Source of the DNA: JACRCT01 sp049841135
GTDB taxonomy: Bacteria > Myxococcota > Myxococcia > Myxococcales > UBA5297
Assembly: GCA_049841135.1 (NCBI GenBank)
Contig: JASGHK010000005.1
Span: 1,922,001-1,986,000 of the forward strand
Length of the DNA stretch: 64,000 bases
Direction of reading: 5' to 3'
Shown in pieces: positions 41,368-49,982 of this stretch. How positions within the stretch are numbered: position 1 is the first letter of the stretch; each line of letters opens with the position of its first letter. A program made the position numbers and the translations under genes. The notes beneath the pieces are model-generated. The model did no database searches. It was given only the letters and a program-made list of their open reading frames with translations, and was not told the origin of the DNA.

Positions 41368-42321
41368 TTACAGGCCGAGCGCCGCGCGCGCTTCGTCGGC
41401 GAAGCGGCCCCGAGGGAAGCGGTCCAGGTAGCGCACGAGATCCGCGCGGCTGCCCACCACCTCGCCCAGGTCGGCGCGGCAGCCGGCGCGCCCGAAGAGC
41501 GCGCGCTCGGCGAAGGCCGGGTCGCCCTCCATCACGGCGTCGAAGAGCGGCAGCGCCTCGCGGCAGCGGCCGGCCTCGGCGAGCAGCTCCGCCTTGAGCA
41601 AGCCGAGCTCCGCGCCACGCAGAGAAGAGCCCTCGGGCCAGCCCTCGAGCGTCGCCAGCGCCTGGGCGCGGCGGCCGAGCCTGAGCAGCGCCTCGAGGCG
41701 GGTGACGCGGGCCTCGTTGGAGAGCGTGCCGGTGGGGAAGCGCTGCGCGTACTCGTCCAGGGTCGAGAGCGAGCGCTCGGCGTCGCTCCTCACGCGCAGC
41801 TCCTCCACGGCGCGGCCGAGCAGGCGCGACTCGGCGGCGAGGGCGCTCTCCGGTTCCTCGGCGGGAGTCGCGGGGGCCGGCGGCACGGGGAGCGCCGTCG
41901 CCGGGATCTCAGGGGACGGGTGCCGTACCGCAGGTCGAGCAGGAAGCGCCTTGGCCGGCGCCGGCGCAGCGACCGCAGGAGGCTCCGGGTTGGGAATCGG
42001 CGAAGGTGAGCTTGGCTCCGAGCTGGCGGCGACCCTGGGCGCGGCCTGCGCGGTCGAGGAGGCAGGGACGGGTGGCGCAACAGGGCGCAGGGCGTAGAAG
42101 ACGGCTCCGATCCCGGCGGCGGAGAGCACCGCTGCGACGACGAGCTTCAGGGGACCGGGGAGCGCCGTGGGCGGAGCGGCGAACTTCGGGGAGAGCCGAC
42201 CCCAGACCCGTGCGAGCGCGTCTTCGGAGAGCGGCTGTGCACCACCGGCGTTCTTGACCAGCGCGGCCGGAGGCGGCTCGGTCGGGTCCTGCTTCCAGGG
42301 GATGATGGGATCGCTCTTCAT
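41368..42321 (-). CDS. membrane TPR-like protein, putative anti-sigma factor
   Basis: A 317-aa protein with a short cytosolic N-terminus, one membrane helix (LKLVVAAVLSAAGIGAVFY near residue 60), a Pro/Ala-rich linker and a C-terminal TPR-like domain (LSTLDEYAQRFPTGTL, LLKAELLAEAGRCREAL) ending FADEARAALGL. It directly follows the ECF sigma gene, whose TAG abuts this ATG. Topology and neighbourhood suggest it tethers or inhibits the sigma factor; no known anti-sigma zinc motif is present, so this is inference. It is paralogous to the product at 58063. Confidence 0.75.
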   Translation of the reverse strand: MKSDPIIPWKQDPTEPPPAALVKNAGGAQPLSEDALARVWGRLSPKFAAPPTALPGPLKLVVAAVLSAAGIGAVFYALRPVAPPVPASSTAQAAPRVAASSEPSSPSPIPNPEPPAVAAPAPAKALPARPAVRHPSPEIPATALPVPPAPATPAEEPESALAAESRLLGRAVEELRVRSDAERSLSTLDEYAQRFPTGTLSNEARVTRLEALLRLGRRAQALATLEGWPEGSSLRGAELGLLKAELLAEAGRCREALPLFDAVMEGDPAFAERALFGRAGCRADLGEVVGSRADLVRYLDRFPRGRFADEARAALGL

Positions 42322-42879
42322 CTATTCCTCCCGCCCTTCCAGCTGTTGCAGGCGCTTGCCGAAGTCGGCCCGGGCGCGGTGCAGCAGCACCCAGATGGCG
42401 GTCGGCTTGACGCCCATGAGCTGTGCGACCTCCAGCGCCGGCACGTCCTCGAGCTCGAAGAGGATGATCGCCGTGCGGTAGCGCTCGTTCATCTGCTCGA
42501 GCACGCGGTACACCTTGGCGCGCGCCTCGCGGCGCTCCAGCGCCTCCACCGCGCCGGGGCCCTGCGCCGGCAGCTCGCCGGCGACCTCCTGGGCCGAGCC
42601 GCCGAGCCAGCGGCGCACGCGGTCGATCCGCCGGCGGCGGCGCACCACGTTGGCGGTGATGCCGAAGAGCCAGGTGGAGAGGTGGGAGTCGCCGCGGAAG
42701 GAGCGCAGCCGGGCGTGGACCACGGTGAAGACCTCCTGGGTGAGGTCCTCCACGTCGGTCTCGGGGCCGGCGAGCGAGCGCGCCCAGCGCGAGACCTGGG
42801 CGCCGTGGGCCCGGAACACCGCTTCGGTGCTCGGGGGCGACGCGTCGGCTTGGTCCGCGGCGATGGCCAAGGCTTGCAC
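42322..42879 (-). CDS. ECF-type RNA polymerase sigma factor
   Basis: 185 aa. Region 2 lies at about residues 25-95 (TDVEDLTQEVFTVVHARLRS, STWLFGITANVVRRRR) and region 4 at about 120-180 (MNERYRTAIILFELEDVPAL, EVAQLMGVKPTAIWVLLHRA). It should start transcription of an envelope-related regulon. It is the second gene of an operon: secreted barrel-like protein, sigma, membrane TPR protein. The start at 42879 keeps the whole of region 2. It is paralogous to 57472-58066. Confidence 0.9.
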   Translation of the reverse strand: MQALAIAADQADASPPSTEAVFRAHGAQVSRWARSLAGPETDVEDLTQEVFTVVHARLRSFRGDSHLSTWLFGITANVVRRRRRIDRVRRWLGGSAQEVAGELPAQGPGAVEALERREARAKVYRVLEQMNERYRTAIILFELEDVPALEVAQLMGVKPTAIWVLLHRARADFGKRLQQLEGREE

Positions 42880-42921
42880 CCGAGATGAGTCCCGCAGGCT
42901 CCAGGAACCTTACAGGTCGGT

Positions 42922-43824
42922 TCAGCGTCCGAGCAGGCTCGCGCCCACGGCGAGGGCGAAGCTCGCCTGAGGCAGCTCGGCGACCAAGTTGGGTCCGAGC
43001 ACCTCCACCTTCTGGCGGCGCGCGTAGAGGGTGCCGGAGAGCTCGGCCCAGACCACGACCTCGGGGAAGGCCTTGGCCAGGCGCAGCCCGGCGCGAGCGC
43101 CCCACTCGAGGTCCGAGGCGCGCTGGTCCTGGAGGAAGCCGAGGCCGCGCAGCGCGAGCAGGCCGCCGAGGAGGTCGAGCGAGGCCTCGATGCGCACGAC
43201 GCCGTCGTAGGCGCGAAGGCGGGGCCCGAGGCCGAGCGCGGGCCGGAACCACTCGACCTGCCCGGGACCCAGGCCGAGGCGGAAAGGGGCGGGCGCGCAG
43301 AACGAGAGACGCAGGCCCCAGGAGCGGGAGGGGGCGTCGCCGGCGAGGGCGAGCCAGAGCCCGGGACGCGGCGAGCCGCCGGAGACGGCGAGCAACGCGC
43401 CGAGCTCGGCGCTCATGGCGACCCCGGCAGGTTCGGGGGCTGCGGACTGGAGAAGGACCGTCGGCGTGCTCTCCCGGCCGGACAGGTCGATCGGCCGGTG
43501 GCGGCGCGGCGCGAGCTCGGAGAGCGGCCGGGCGCGGTGCTGGAGCTCGGCCTCCCAGGCGGCGAGGACGGCCGCCGAAGCCTGGGCGAGCTCACGGCAG
43601 GAGGCCGGCGGCAGGGACCGCGTGGCGAGGAGCACGTCGCGCGCGTCGCGCAGCTCGAGGGTGAGGCCGGACTCGGAGGCGTGCAGGGTGGCGCGGTGCA
43701 GCGCGGGGCCGGAGTCGGGCCCGAGCAGGAGCTCGAGGCGCGAGGAGACCTCCTGGGCAGACGGGCAGGCGGTGTCGGAGTCGACACGCACCGCGGAGAG
43801 CAAGGCGAGCAGGAGGAGGCCCAA
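42922..43824 (-). CDS. secreted barrel-like protein of the ECF cassette
   Basis: 300 aa with a signal peptide (MGLLLLALLSAVRV). The first domain carries two Cys, in ACPSAQEVSSRLE and PPASCRELAQA, likely a disulphide. The second half alternates hydrophobic and polar residues in strand-length pieces (SAELGALLAVSGG, WGLRLSFCAPAP, IEASLDLLGGLLAL) and ends ASFALAVGASLLGR, as outer-membrane barrels often do. It may be the outer-membrane receptor that feeds the ECF pair. It is homologous throughout to the product at 56648, which holds the same position in the second cassette. Confidence 0.75.
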   Translation of the reverse strand: MGLLLLALLSAVRVDSDTACPSAQEVSSRLELLLGPDSGPALHRATLHASESGLTLELRDARDVLLATRSLPPASCRELAQASAAVLAAWEAELQHRARPLSELAPRRHRPIDLSGRESTPTVLLQSAAPEPAGVAMSAELGALLAVSGGSPRPGLWLALAGDAPSRSWGLRLSFCAPAPFRLGLGPGQVEWFRPALGLGPRLRAYDGVVRIEASLDLLGGLLALRGLGFLQDQRASDLEWGARAGLRLAKAFPEVVVWAELSGTLYARRQKVEVLGPNLVAELPQASFALAVGASLLGR

Positions 43825-43962
43825 GCGCCGCAGCGATACCGCGGCAGTCAGGTGCGATCAAGGCGGAGGGCAGGCGCGCGCAAGTGCCCCGGCAGCATGT
43901 GGCGCGCGCTCGCCGAGCGGTTGGGAGCGAGTTGCGGCTCCGTCTGCGCGGCCGTCGGCTCG

Positions 43963-45691
43963 CTACAGCGGGATGGAGGATGCGAATTCGTCCGCGTCCT
44001 CCAACACGAGGCTCGTCCCGGAGAGGTCGTCCATGAAGCAGCGCGCCTCCATGACGGCGACGCCGACGTAGAGGCTCCGCGACAGCCCGCGCTGGCGCAG
44101 CCACTTGACCCAGCGCGCCCCGGTCGCGTCGCCGTTCTGCACGCCCTCCAGGAGCTCCCAATCGGAGACGCGGCGCACGTCCTGGCACACCTCCTTGCCG
44201 CCCCGGCGCAGCTTGAAGGAGACGTTGGTGGCTCTCGGCGGCTCCTTCGCGCGCTGGAGCAGCACGGCCACCGCGCCCTTGCCGGGCGCCGCCCTGGCGA
44301 AGATGAGGCCGGGCCTGACGAAGGCCGTGGCGACCTTGCGGATCTCCTCCTCGTCGGCCTTGTTGGCCTTCTCGAGCACGGCCTTCCACTCCGGGGAGGA
44401 CGGCCCCGTGGCCAGCTCGGGGCGGACGGCCCGCTCGCCCTCGACCAGGTAGTTGGCGGGAAGGGCGAGCCCCATCCCCTCGCCGCCGAGGATCTTCATC
44501 GACACCACGCCCACGACCTTGCCGTCGTCGGTCACCAGCGGCCCGCCGGAGTTGCCGGGGTTCACCGTTCCGTCGAACTGCAGGTAGGCGACGCCCAGCT
44601 GGTTGCGCCCCACGAAGCTCACCGTGGCCTCGTGCACCGTGAAGTCGAAGCCTTGAGGCGCCCCGATGAACACCACCTTCTCGCCCACCGCCACCTGGCC
44701 CGCGTCGCCGAGCGGCAGCGGCTTGGCGGCGGCACCGAGCACCTGGACCAGCGCCACGTCGAGCCAGTCGTCCATCTTCTTGGCCTGCCCCAGCAGGTCG
44801 CGGCCGTCCTGCATCTTGATGCGCATCGGCTCGCCGGCAGGGCAGACGACGTGGGCGTTGGTGACGAGCAGGTCCTCGGTGATGAAGAAGCCCGCCCCCA
44901 CGGACCTGGCGCAGCGCACGGCCGCGGTCGAGGGCAGCGCCCCGGCGGCGATGCTCTTGGTCGGCACCGCGACGACGGGCGTCTTGGCGGCCAGGTGCGC
45001 GGGCAGCCCGCTCGTCGAGTACAGGTAGCCGCCAGCGAGGCCACCGCCGACGAGGATCACGAGCACCAAGAGCTTGAGGAACCCGCCCCTGCGCGGCTCG
45101 GGCGCCGCCGCGGCGGGGAGCTCGACCACCGGCTGCGCCCGGCCGACGTACCCGTGCTTCGCGAGCACCGAGAACACCCGCTTCGCGAAGGAGCGGGAGC
45201 AGGAGTGGACGAGCACCGGTCGGGGCTGCAGCAGCGTCGCCTTGAGCTCCCCCGAAAGCCGGGACCGGTGGCCCCAGGGCGATCAGGTCCTTGGCGATGG
45301 CATAGGCCGCGGCAGCGTCCCGGGCCGGGCCGTCGGCCACGAGGTCGACGAGCATGGTGTGGCCACAGTGGCAGCGCGCGTGGTCGAGCACGACCGACGC
45401 GCCGCAGCCGGGGCACGGCTCGGTCTCCGGCCGCACCGGGCCCGCAAGCTCGAGCGCCGACGACGGGGGAGAGGATACGGACGCGGGCGATGGGGCCGTG
45501 GCCTGTCTGGCGCCGCAGTGCGGGCAGAACGTGACGTCCTCCACGTGCTGGTGGCAGCCGGGGCACTCGCCCGCCGATGGGGTTGTCGGGGGGTGGCCAT
45601 GGGCGACCGCCTCGCCGCACGCCGGGCAGGCGTTCGCGCCCGGAAGGAGAATGGCTCCACAGACGGTGCAGGCCTCGAAGTTGACGTCCAG
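43963..45691 (-). CDS. zinc-ribbon membrane serine protease, HtrA-like (one frame break)
   Basis: The N-terminus has four CxxC-type zinc ribbons (CTVCGAILLPGANACPACG, CPGCHQHVEDVTFCPHCG, CPGCGASVVLDHARCHCG). One membrane helix follows (LLVLVILVGGGLAGGYLY), then a trypsin-like domain with His in TNAHVVC, Asp in DDWLDVALV and Ser in GNSGGPLV. The protease should face the periplasm and the ribbons the cytoplasm. The frame breaks at 45244-45250, where an extra C follows GAGCTC; correction gives AFGELKATLLQPRP. Corrected length is 575 aa. No ATG or GTG precedes the ribbons; a CTG at 45691 behind GGAGGGAACC is the best start. Confidence 0.8.
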
Positions 45692-45898
45692 GGTTCCCTC
45701 CCGCGAAAAGCGAGCGGAGTGTACTTGCGCGGAGAGTCGGGCCGCCACCTCCTTGGCGAGTGCGGAATCCGCGCATGCCCGGGTCGCGATCGTGGCACGG
45801 CGGCGCCGTCTTTCCCGGGCTCCACTCGCCTCTCTCGAGAGCAGCCAGGTTGCGGTGGTTTCGGGCCTCCGGGCCCGACCAGTCTCTGCACGGACACG

Positions 45899-46943
45899 CT
45901 GCGCCATCAAGTGGCGCAAGCCGCGAACGCAGCGATGACCACGCTGTACTGGGAGATCGGGACGAAGATCCGAACCGAGGTGCTCGAGGGGAAGCGCGCC
46001 AGTTACGGCAAGAGGGTGATCGCAGCGGTCGGGCGAAGGCTGGAGTCGCAGTACGGAAGTGGTTTTGGCGAAAAGAGCCTCCGACGGATGCTCCAGTTCG
46101 CCCAGGCGTTCCCTGACCGCGAGATTGTCGCCGCACTGCGGCGACAATTGGGCTGGACGCACTTCAAAGAGATCCTGCCGATCAAGGACGGGACCAAGAG
46201 AGAGTTCTACGCCGAGATGTGCCGGCTCGAGGGCTGGAGTACCCGGGTGCTCCGCCAAAAGGTCGACGGCATGCTCTTCGAGCGCACGGCGCTCTCCAAG
46301 AAGCCCGACCAGCTCATCCGCAAGGAGCTGGCGGCCCTGCGCAAGAACGACGAGGTCACGCCCGAGCTGGTCTTCCAGGACCCCTACCTGCTCGACTTCC
46401 TGGGCCTGAAGGACACCTTCATCGAGGAAGACCTAGAGGCCGCGCTCCTGCGCGAAGTCGAGCGCTTCCTGCTCGAGCTGGGCACCGGCTTCGCCGTCGT
46501 CGCCCGGCAGAAGCGGATCGTCGTCGACGGCAACGACTAAAACATCGACCTGCTCTTCTATCACCGCAGGATGCAGCGCCTGGTCGTCGTGGAGCTGAAG
46601 ATCGGCGAGTTCCAGCCGGCCGACGCCGGCCAGACGATCTCTCTACCTGCGCTGGGTCGACAGGAACGAGCGCCTGCCCGGCGAGGAGTCACCGGTGGCG
46701 ATGATCCTCTGCGCCGGAAAGAAGCAGGAGACCGTCGAGTACCTGGACCTGGGCAAGGAAGGCATCCACGTCGCCGAGTACCTGACCGAGCTGCCGTCAC
46801 GGGAGACGCTGCGGGCGAAGCTGCGGCAGGCGGTGTCGAAGGCTCGCGCACGCCGGGAGCGGGACGGCTCTCACCCCCGGACGCCGGCGAGCAGCGCGTC
46901 GACATCCGCGGGCCGCGTGTCGAAGCTCGTCATCAGCCGATAG
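45899..46943 (+). pseudogene. decayed YhcG-type (DUF1016) PDDEXK nuclease gene
   Basis: The sequence aligns by eye with the YhcG family over most of its length: LRHQVAQAANAAMTTLYWEI, SLRRMLQFAQAFPDREIV, then RRMQRLVVVELKIGEF (nuclease core) and LCAGKKQETVEYLDL. It has three defects: no start codon or first 20 or so residues, a TAA at 46538-46540 where the family has Tyr after GND, and a frame shift near 46637 after AGQT. TAA is not a recoding codon here, so this is a dead gene. Its tail overlaps the 3' end of the threonine aldolase gene on the other strand. YhcG genes are often carried by mobile or defence-type regions. Confidence 0.8.
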
Positions 46944-47914
46944 AGCTTCCAGGCGGGGTCGCCGAACTCGTAGAAGTCGTGCCCGGCCGCACGCAGGCGC
47001 GCCACGACCGGGTCGGGCAGCGAGACGAAGACGGCGTTGCTCTCCACCGGGAAGCGGGGCGAGTAGCCGAGCGAGCTGAGGCCGTCGAGCAGGCGCTTGG
47101 CCATCGCATTGGCGTGCGAGGCGTGCCGCAGCCACGCTCCGCCTTCGAGCGAGGCGGCGAACGGCGCCGTGACGAACCGGTGCTTGCTCAACAGGTGCCC
47201 GGTCGACTTGCGGTGGAACGGGAAGTCGCGGACGGCCTGGCGGAACGCCGCGCCGTCGCCCTGCGGGAAGAAGAGGACCGCCTCGCCGTAAGCGAGCCCG
47301 TTCTTGGTGCCGCCGAAGCTCAGGGCGTCGACGCCGGCGTCGCAGGCCAGCTCTCGTGCCTGGCAGCCCAGGAAGGCGACGGCGTTGGCGAAGCGCGCGC
47401 CGTCGACATGGACCCGGAAGCCGGCCTCGTGCGCCGCCCTGCACAGTGACGCGAGCTCGTCAGGGGTATAGGTCGCGCCGAACTCGGTGGGGTTCGAGAG
47501 CGTGAGCACGCCGGGCTGCGGCTCGTGCACGTCTCCCCGGTCGGTCTTGGCAGAGCGCAGGAACTCCTCGGTGGTCAGCTTGGGCCCGTGGCAGGGGATG
47601 GGGTGCGCGCGGCAGGCGGTGATCCGCTCGGGCGCCGTCGACTCGTCCTTCACCCAGTGGGCGTGGTCGTGGCAGAGCACGCGCTGCCAGGGGCGCGTGA
47701 GGCTGGCGATGGCGAGCGTATTGGCGGCGGTGCCGGTGGCGACGAAGAAGGCCTCGGTCGCCGGGCCGAAGAGCGTGCGGAAGGCCGCGATCGCGCGCGC
47801 GGTGTCGGGGTCGTCTCCGTAGGCGGAGGCGTGGTCGGCGCGGGCGGCGGCCGTGAAGGCGGCGAGGGCCTCGGGGAGCAGGCCGGCGTTGTTGTCGGAG
47901 CGGAAGGTGGGCAT
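46871..47914 (-). CDS. ltaE: low-specificity L-threonine aldolase
   Basis: 347 aa, a fold-type I PLP enzyme. It starts MPTFRSDNNAGLLPE and has GTAANTLAI, HVDGARFANA and the PLP-binding Lys204 in SFGGTKNG. It should cleave L-threonine or L-allo-threonine to glycine and acetaldehyde in the cytoplasm. ATG 47914 matches the family start; an upstream ATG adds nine residues. It is divergent from the RluA-type gene. Confidence 0.9.
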   Translation of the reverse strand: MPTFRSDNNAGLLPEALAAFTAAARADHASAYGDDPDTARAIAAFRTLFGPATEAFFVATGTAANTLAIASLTRPWQRVLCHDHAHWVKDESTAPERITACRAHPIPCHGPKLTTEEFLRSAKTDRGDVHEPQPGVLTLSNPTEFGATYTPDELASLCRAAHEAGFRVHVDGARFANAVAFLGCQARELACDAGVDALSFGGTKNGLAYGEAVLFFPQGDGAAFRQAVRDFPFHRKSTGHLLSKHRFVTAPFAASLEGGAWLRHASHANAMAKRLLDGLSSLGYSPRFPVESNAVFVSLPDPVVARLRAAGHDFYEFGDPAWKLYRLMTSFDTRPADVDALLAGVRG

Positions 47915-48006
47915 GGGCGAGAGAATGCCGCACCAGCCCATCGCCGTCGCGGGTGGATCGTCGTCCTCCCCCCGGCCGGACGGGCCGATCGTGTAGCCTC
48001 CGCCGC

Positions 48007-49713
48007 ATGTCCGCGAAGCAGGAGCTCCAGGAGCGTGACGCTTCGCCCGTCCCGAGGATGGGCGCCTGGCTGCCGGGCGTCCGAGCGGAGGAGCTGCCCG
48101 CGCGCTTCGTGAGCCCGTTCGACCCCTCCGGGCCGCACCCGCTCGCCCGCCGGGCGGCCGAGGAGCTCCAAGATGCGCTGCGGCGCGGGACGCTGGCGTC
48201 GGGCCTGTCCTTCGACGCGCCGGGCGGCGGCAAGATGTTCGGCGTGCTGGTGGTGGCGGACTCGGCGGGGCGCGCCGGCTACCTGCGCGCGTTCTCGGGG
48301 ATGCTGGGCAGCTCCTGGAACCGCGACGGCTTCGTCCCGCCCCTCTTCGACGAGGAGGCGCTGGCGCGGATCTGGCCGGCGTTCGACGGCGAGCTCGCGG
48401 AGCTGAACCGGCGCCACGACGCGCTCCAGTCGGGCCCCGAGACGACGGCCCTTCGCACCGAGCTCGCCACGCTCGTCGCGCGGCACGACGCCGAGCTCGC
48501 GGCCATGACCTCTCGCCACGCCGAGCGCCGCAAACGCCGTCACGGCGAGCGAGAGAGCATCCAGGCGTTGTCCGAGGCCGAGCGGGGCCCCGCCCTCCAC
48601 GAACTCGACCAGCAGAGCCGGGCCGACAAGGCCGAGCGCCGGCGGCTGCTCGCTGCCAAGGAGCAGGCGCAGGCCACGCTCGCCGCGCGCCTGCGGGAGA
48701 TCGACGCCGAGCGGGGCGCCCTCGAGCGCTTTCGCACCGAGCGCTCGCACCAGCTTTGGGAGGAGGTCAACGACACCTACGTCTTCACCAACGCGCTCGG
48801 CGAGCAGCGGCGGCTCCGGCAGCTCTTCGCGCCCAACGTGCCTCCCGGCGGCGCGGGTGACTGCGCAGCGCCCAAGCTCCTCCACCACGCGTACCGCCTT
48901 GGGCTGCGGCCGATCGCCCTGGCCGAGTTCTGGTGGGGTGCGCCTCCGCTCACCGGCGGGCGCCACTCGGGCGTCTTCTACCCGCCGTGCCGCGGAAAGT
49001 GCGGACCGGTGCTCGAGTTCATGCTCCAAGGCCTCCCGGCCGAGCCGGCACCGCCGCTCTTCGGCGCGGGTGTGATTCCCCAGGAGGAGCCGAAGACCGT
49101 CTTCGAGGACCGCTGGCTCGTGGTGGTGGAGAAGCCGTGCGGCCTGCTCTCGGTACCGGGCGGCAGCGCGGGGCTGCAGGACTCCGTCCTCACCCGCCTG
49201 CGGGCCCGCTACCCCGAGGCGAGCGGGCCCATGCTCGTCCACCGCCTGGACCTGGACACGTCCGGGCTCCTCCTCGCTGCCAAGAGCCTGGAGACGTACG
49301 TCGCGCTCCAGCGCCAGTTCGCCCGCCGGGAGATCCAGAAGCGCTACGTCGCCTGGCTCGACGGGGAGGTCGCGCAGGACCGAGGGCGGGTGGAGCTGGC
49401 GCTGCGCGTGGACCTCGACGACCGTCCGCGGCAGATCCACGACCCCGAGCACGGGCTGGAGGCGTTGACCGAGTGGCAGGTGCTGGCGCGGGAGTCCGGT
49501 CGCACCCGGGTCGCGCTCTATCCGCGCACGGGACGCACGCACCAGCTGCGGGTCCACGCCGCGCACGAGCGGGGCATCGGCGTGCCCATCGTGGGAGACC
49601 GGCTCTATGGGCGAGGCGGCGGCGAGCGCCTCATGTTGCACGCGGAGGCGATGGCGTTCGTGCATCCCCATACCGGGGCCCGCGTCGAGCTGGAGCGGGC
49701 GGCGCCGTTCTGA
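48007..49713 (+). CDS. RluA-family pseudouridine synthase with a long N-terminal extension
   Basis: 568 aa. The C-terminal half is a RluA-type synthase: WLVVVEKPCGLLSVPG, catalytic Asp in HRLDLDTSGLLL, then RTGRTHQLRVH. The N-terminal 330 residues contain a coiled coil (RHAERRKRRHGERESI, LAARLREIDAERGALERF) and a segment with APKLLHHAYRLGLRPIAL and EFWWGAPP, seen in a subgroup of long RluA proteins. It converts uridine to pseudouridine in rRNA or tRNA; the target is not readable. The start ATG 48007 directly follows a short leader shared with the divergent aldolase. Confidence 0.9.
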   Translation: MSAKQELQERDASPVPRMGAWLPGVRAEELPARFVSPFDPSGPHPLARRAAEELQDALRRGTLASGLSFDAPGGGKMFGVLVVADSAGRAGYLRAFSGMLGSSWNRDGFVPPLFDEEALARIWPAFDGELAELNRRHDALQSGPETTALRTELATLVARHDAELAAMTSRHAERRKRRHGERESIQALSEAERGPALHELDQQSRADKAERRRLLAAKEQAQATLAARLREIDAERGALERFRTERSHQLWEEVNDTYVFTNALGEQRRLRQLFAPNVPPGGAGDCAAPKLLHHAYRLGLRPIALAEFWWGAPPLTGGRHSGVFYPPCRGKCGPVLEFMLQGLPAEPAPPLFGAGVIPQEEPKTVFEDRWLVVVEKPCGLLSVPGGSAGLQDSVLTRLRARYPEASGPMLVHRLDLDTSGLLLAAKSLETYVALQRQFARREIQKRYVAWLDGEVAQDRGRVELALRVDLDDRPRQIHDPEHGLEALTEWQVLARESGRTRVALYPRTGRTHQLRVHAAHERGIGVPIVGDRLYGRGGGERLMLHAEAMAFVHPHTGARVELERAAPF

Positions 49714-49887
49714 GCACCCCGACTGCAGGTCACGGAGGTTCGCCAAACCTTACGGCGTGCCTGCTGCCTGGCCGCAACCCCACTCTTGACCCAGGGCAGC
49801 CGCTTGCCGAGCGCCTTCACTTCTTCCTGGCTTGTTCCTGTCCGCTCGTCCTTCGACGAGACCCGCGCACCTCGAGAGCACTCAAAT

Positions 49888-49948
49888 GCGCTGGCCCAGC
49901 CAGCGCTTCCCTCCAGTCGAGGAAGGGAGGCGGCAGGGCTGGGCCAGG
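49888..49948. terminator. inverted repeats between convergent genes
   Basis: GCGCTGG (49888-49894) can pair with CCAGCGC (49900-49906). Alternatively CTGGCCCAGCC (49891-49901) pairs over 11 bp with GGCTGGGCCAG (49938-49948). The two folds share bases and exclude each other. The element lies between the stop of the RluA-type gene and the stop of the EF-hand gene and probably serves as a shared terminator. Confidence 0.5.
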
Positions 49949-49982
49949 GCGACGGCAGCCACTAGCTACGGCGCTTCGCCTG

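Noticed and set aside
46538..46540. TAA in the YhcG gene as a recoded codon
   Set aside because: TAA is not used for Sec or Pyl insertion, there is no hairpin logic, and the gene has further lesions.
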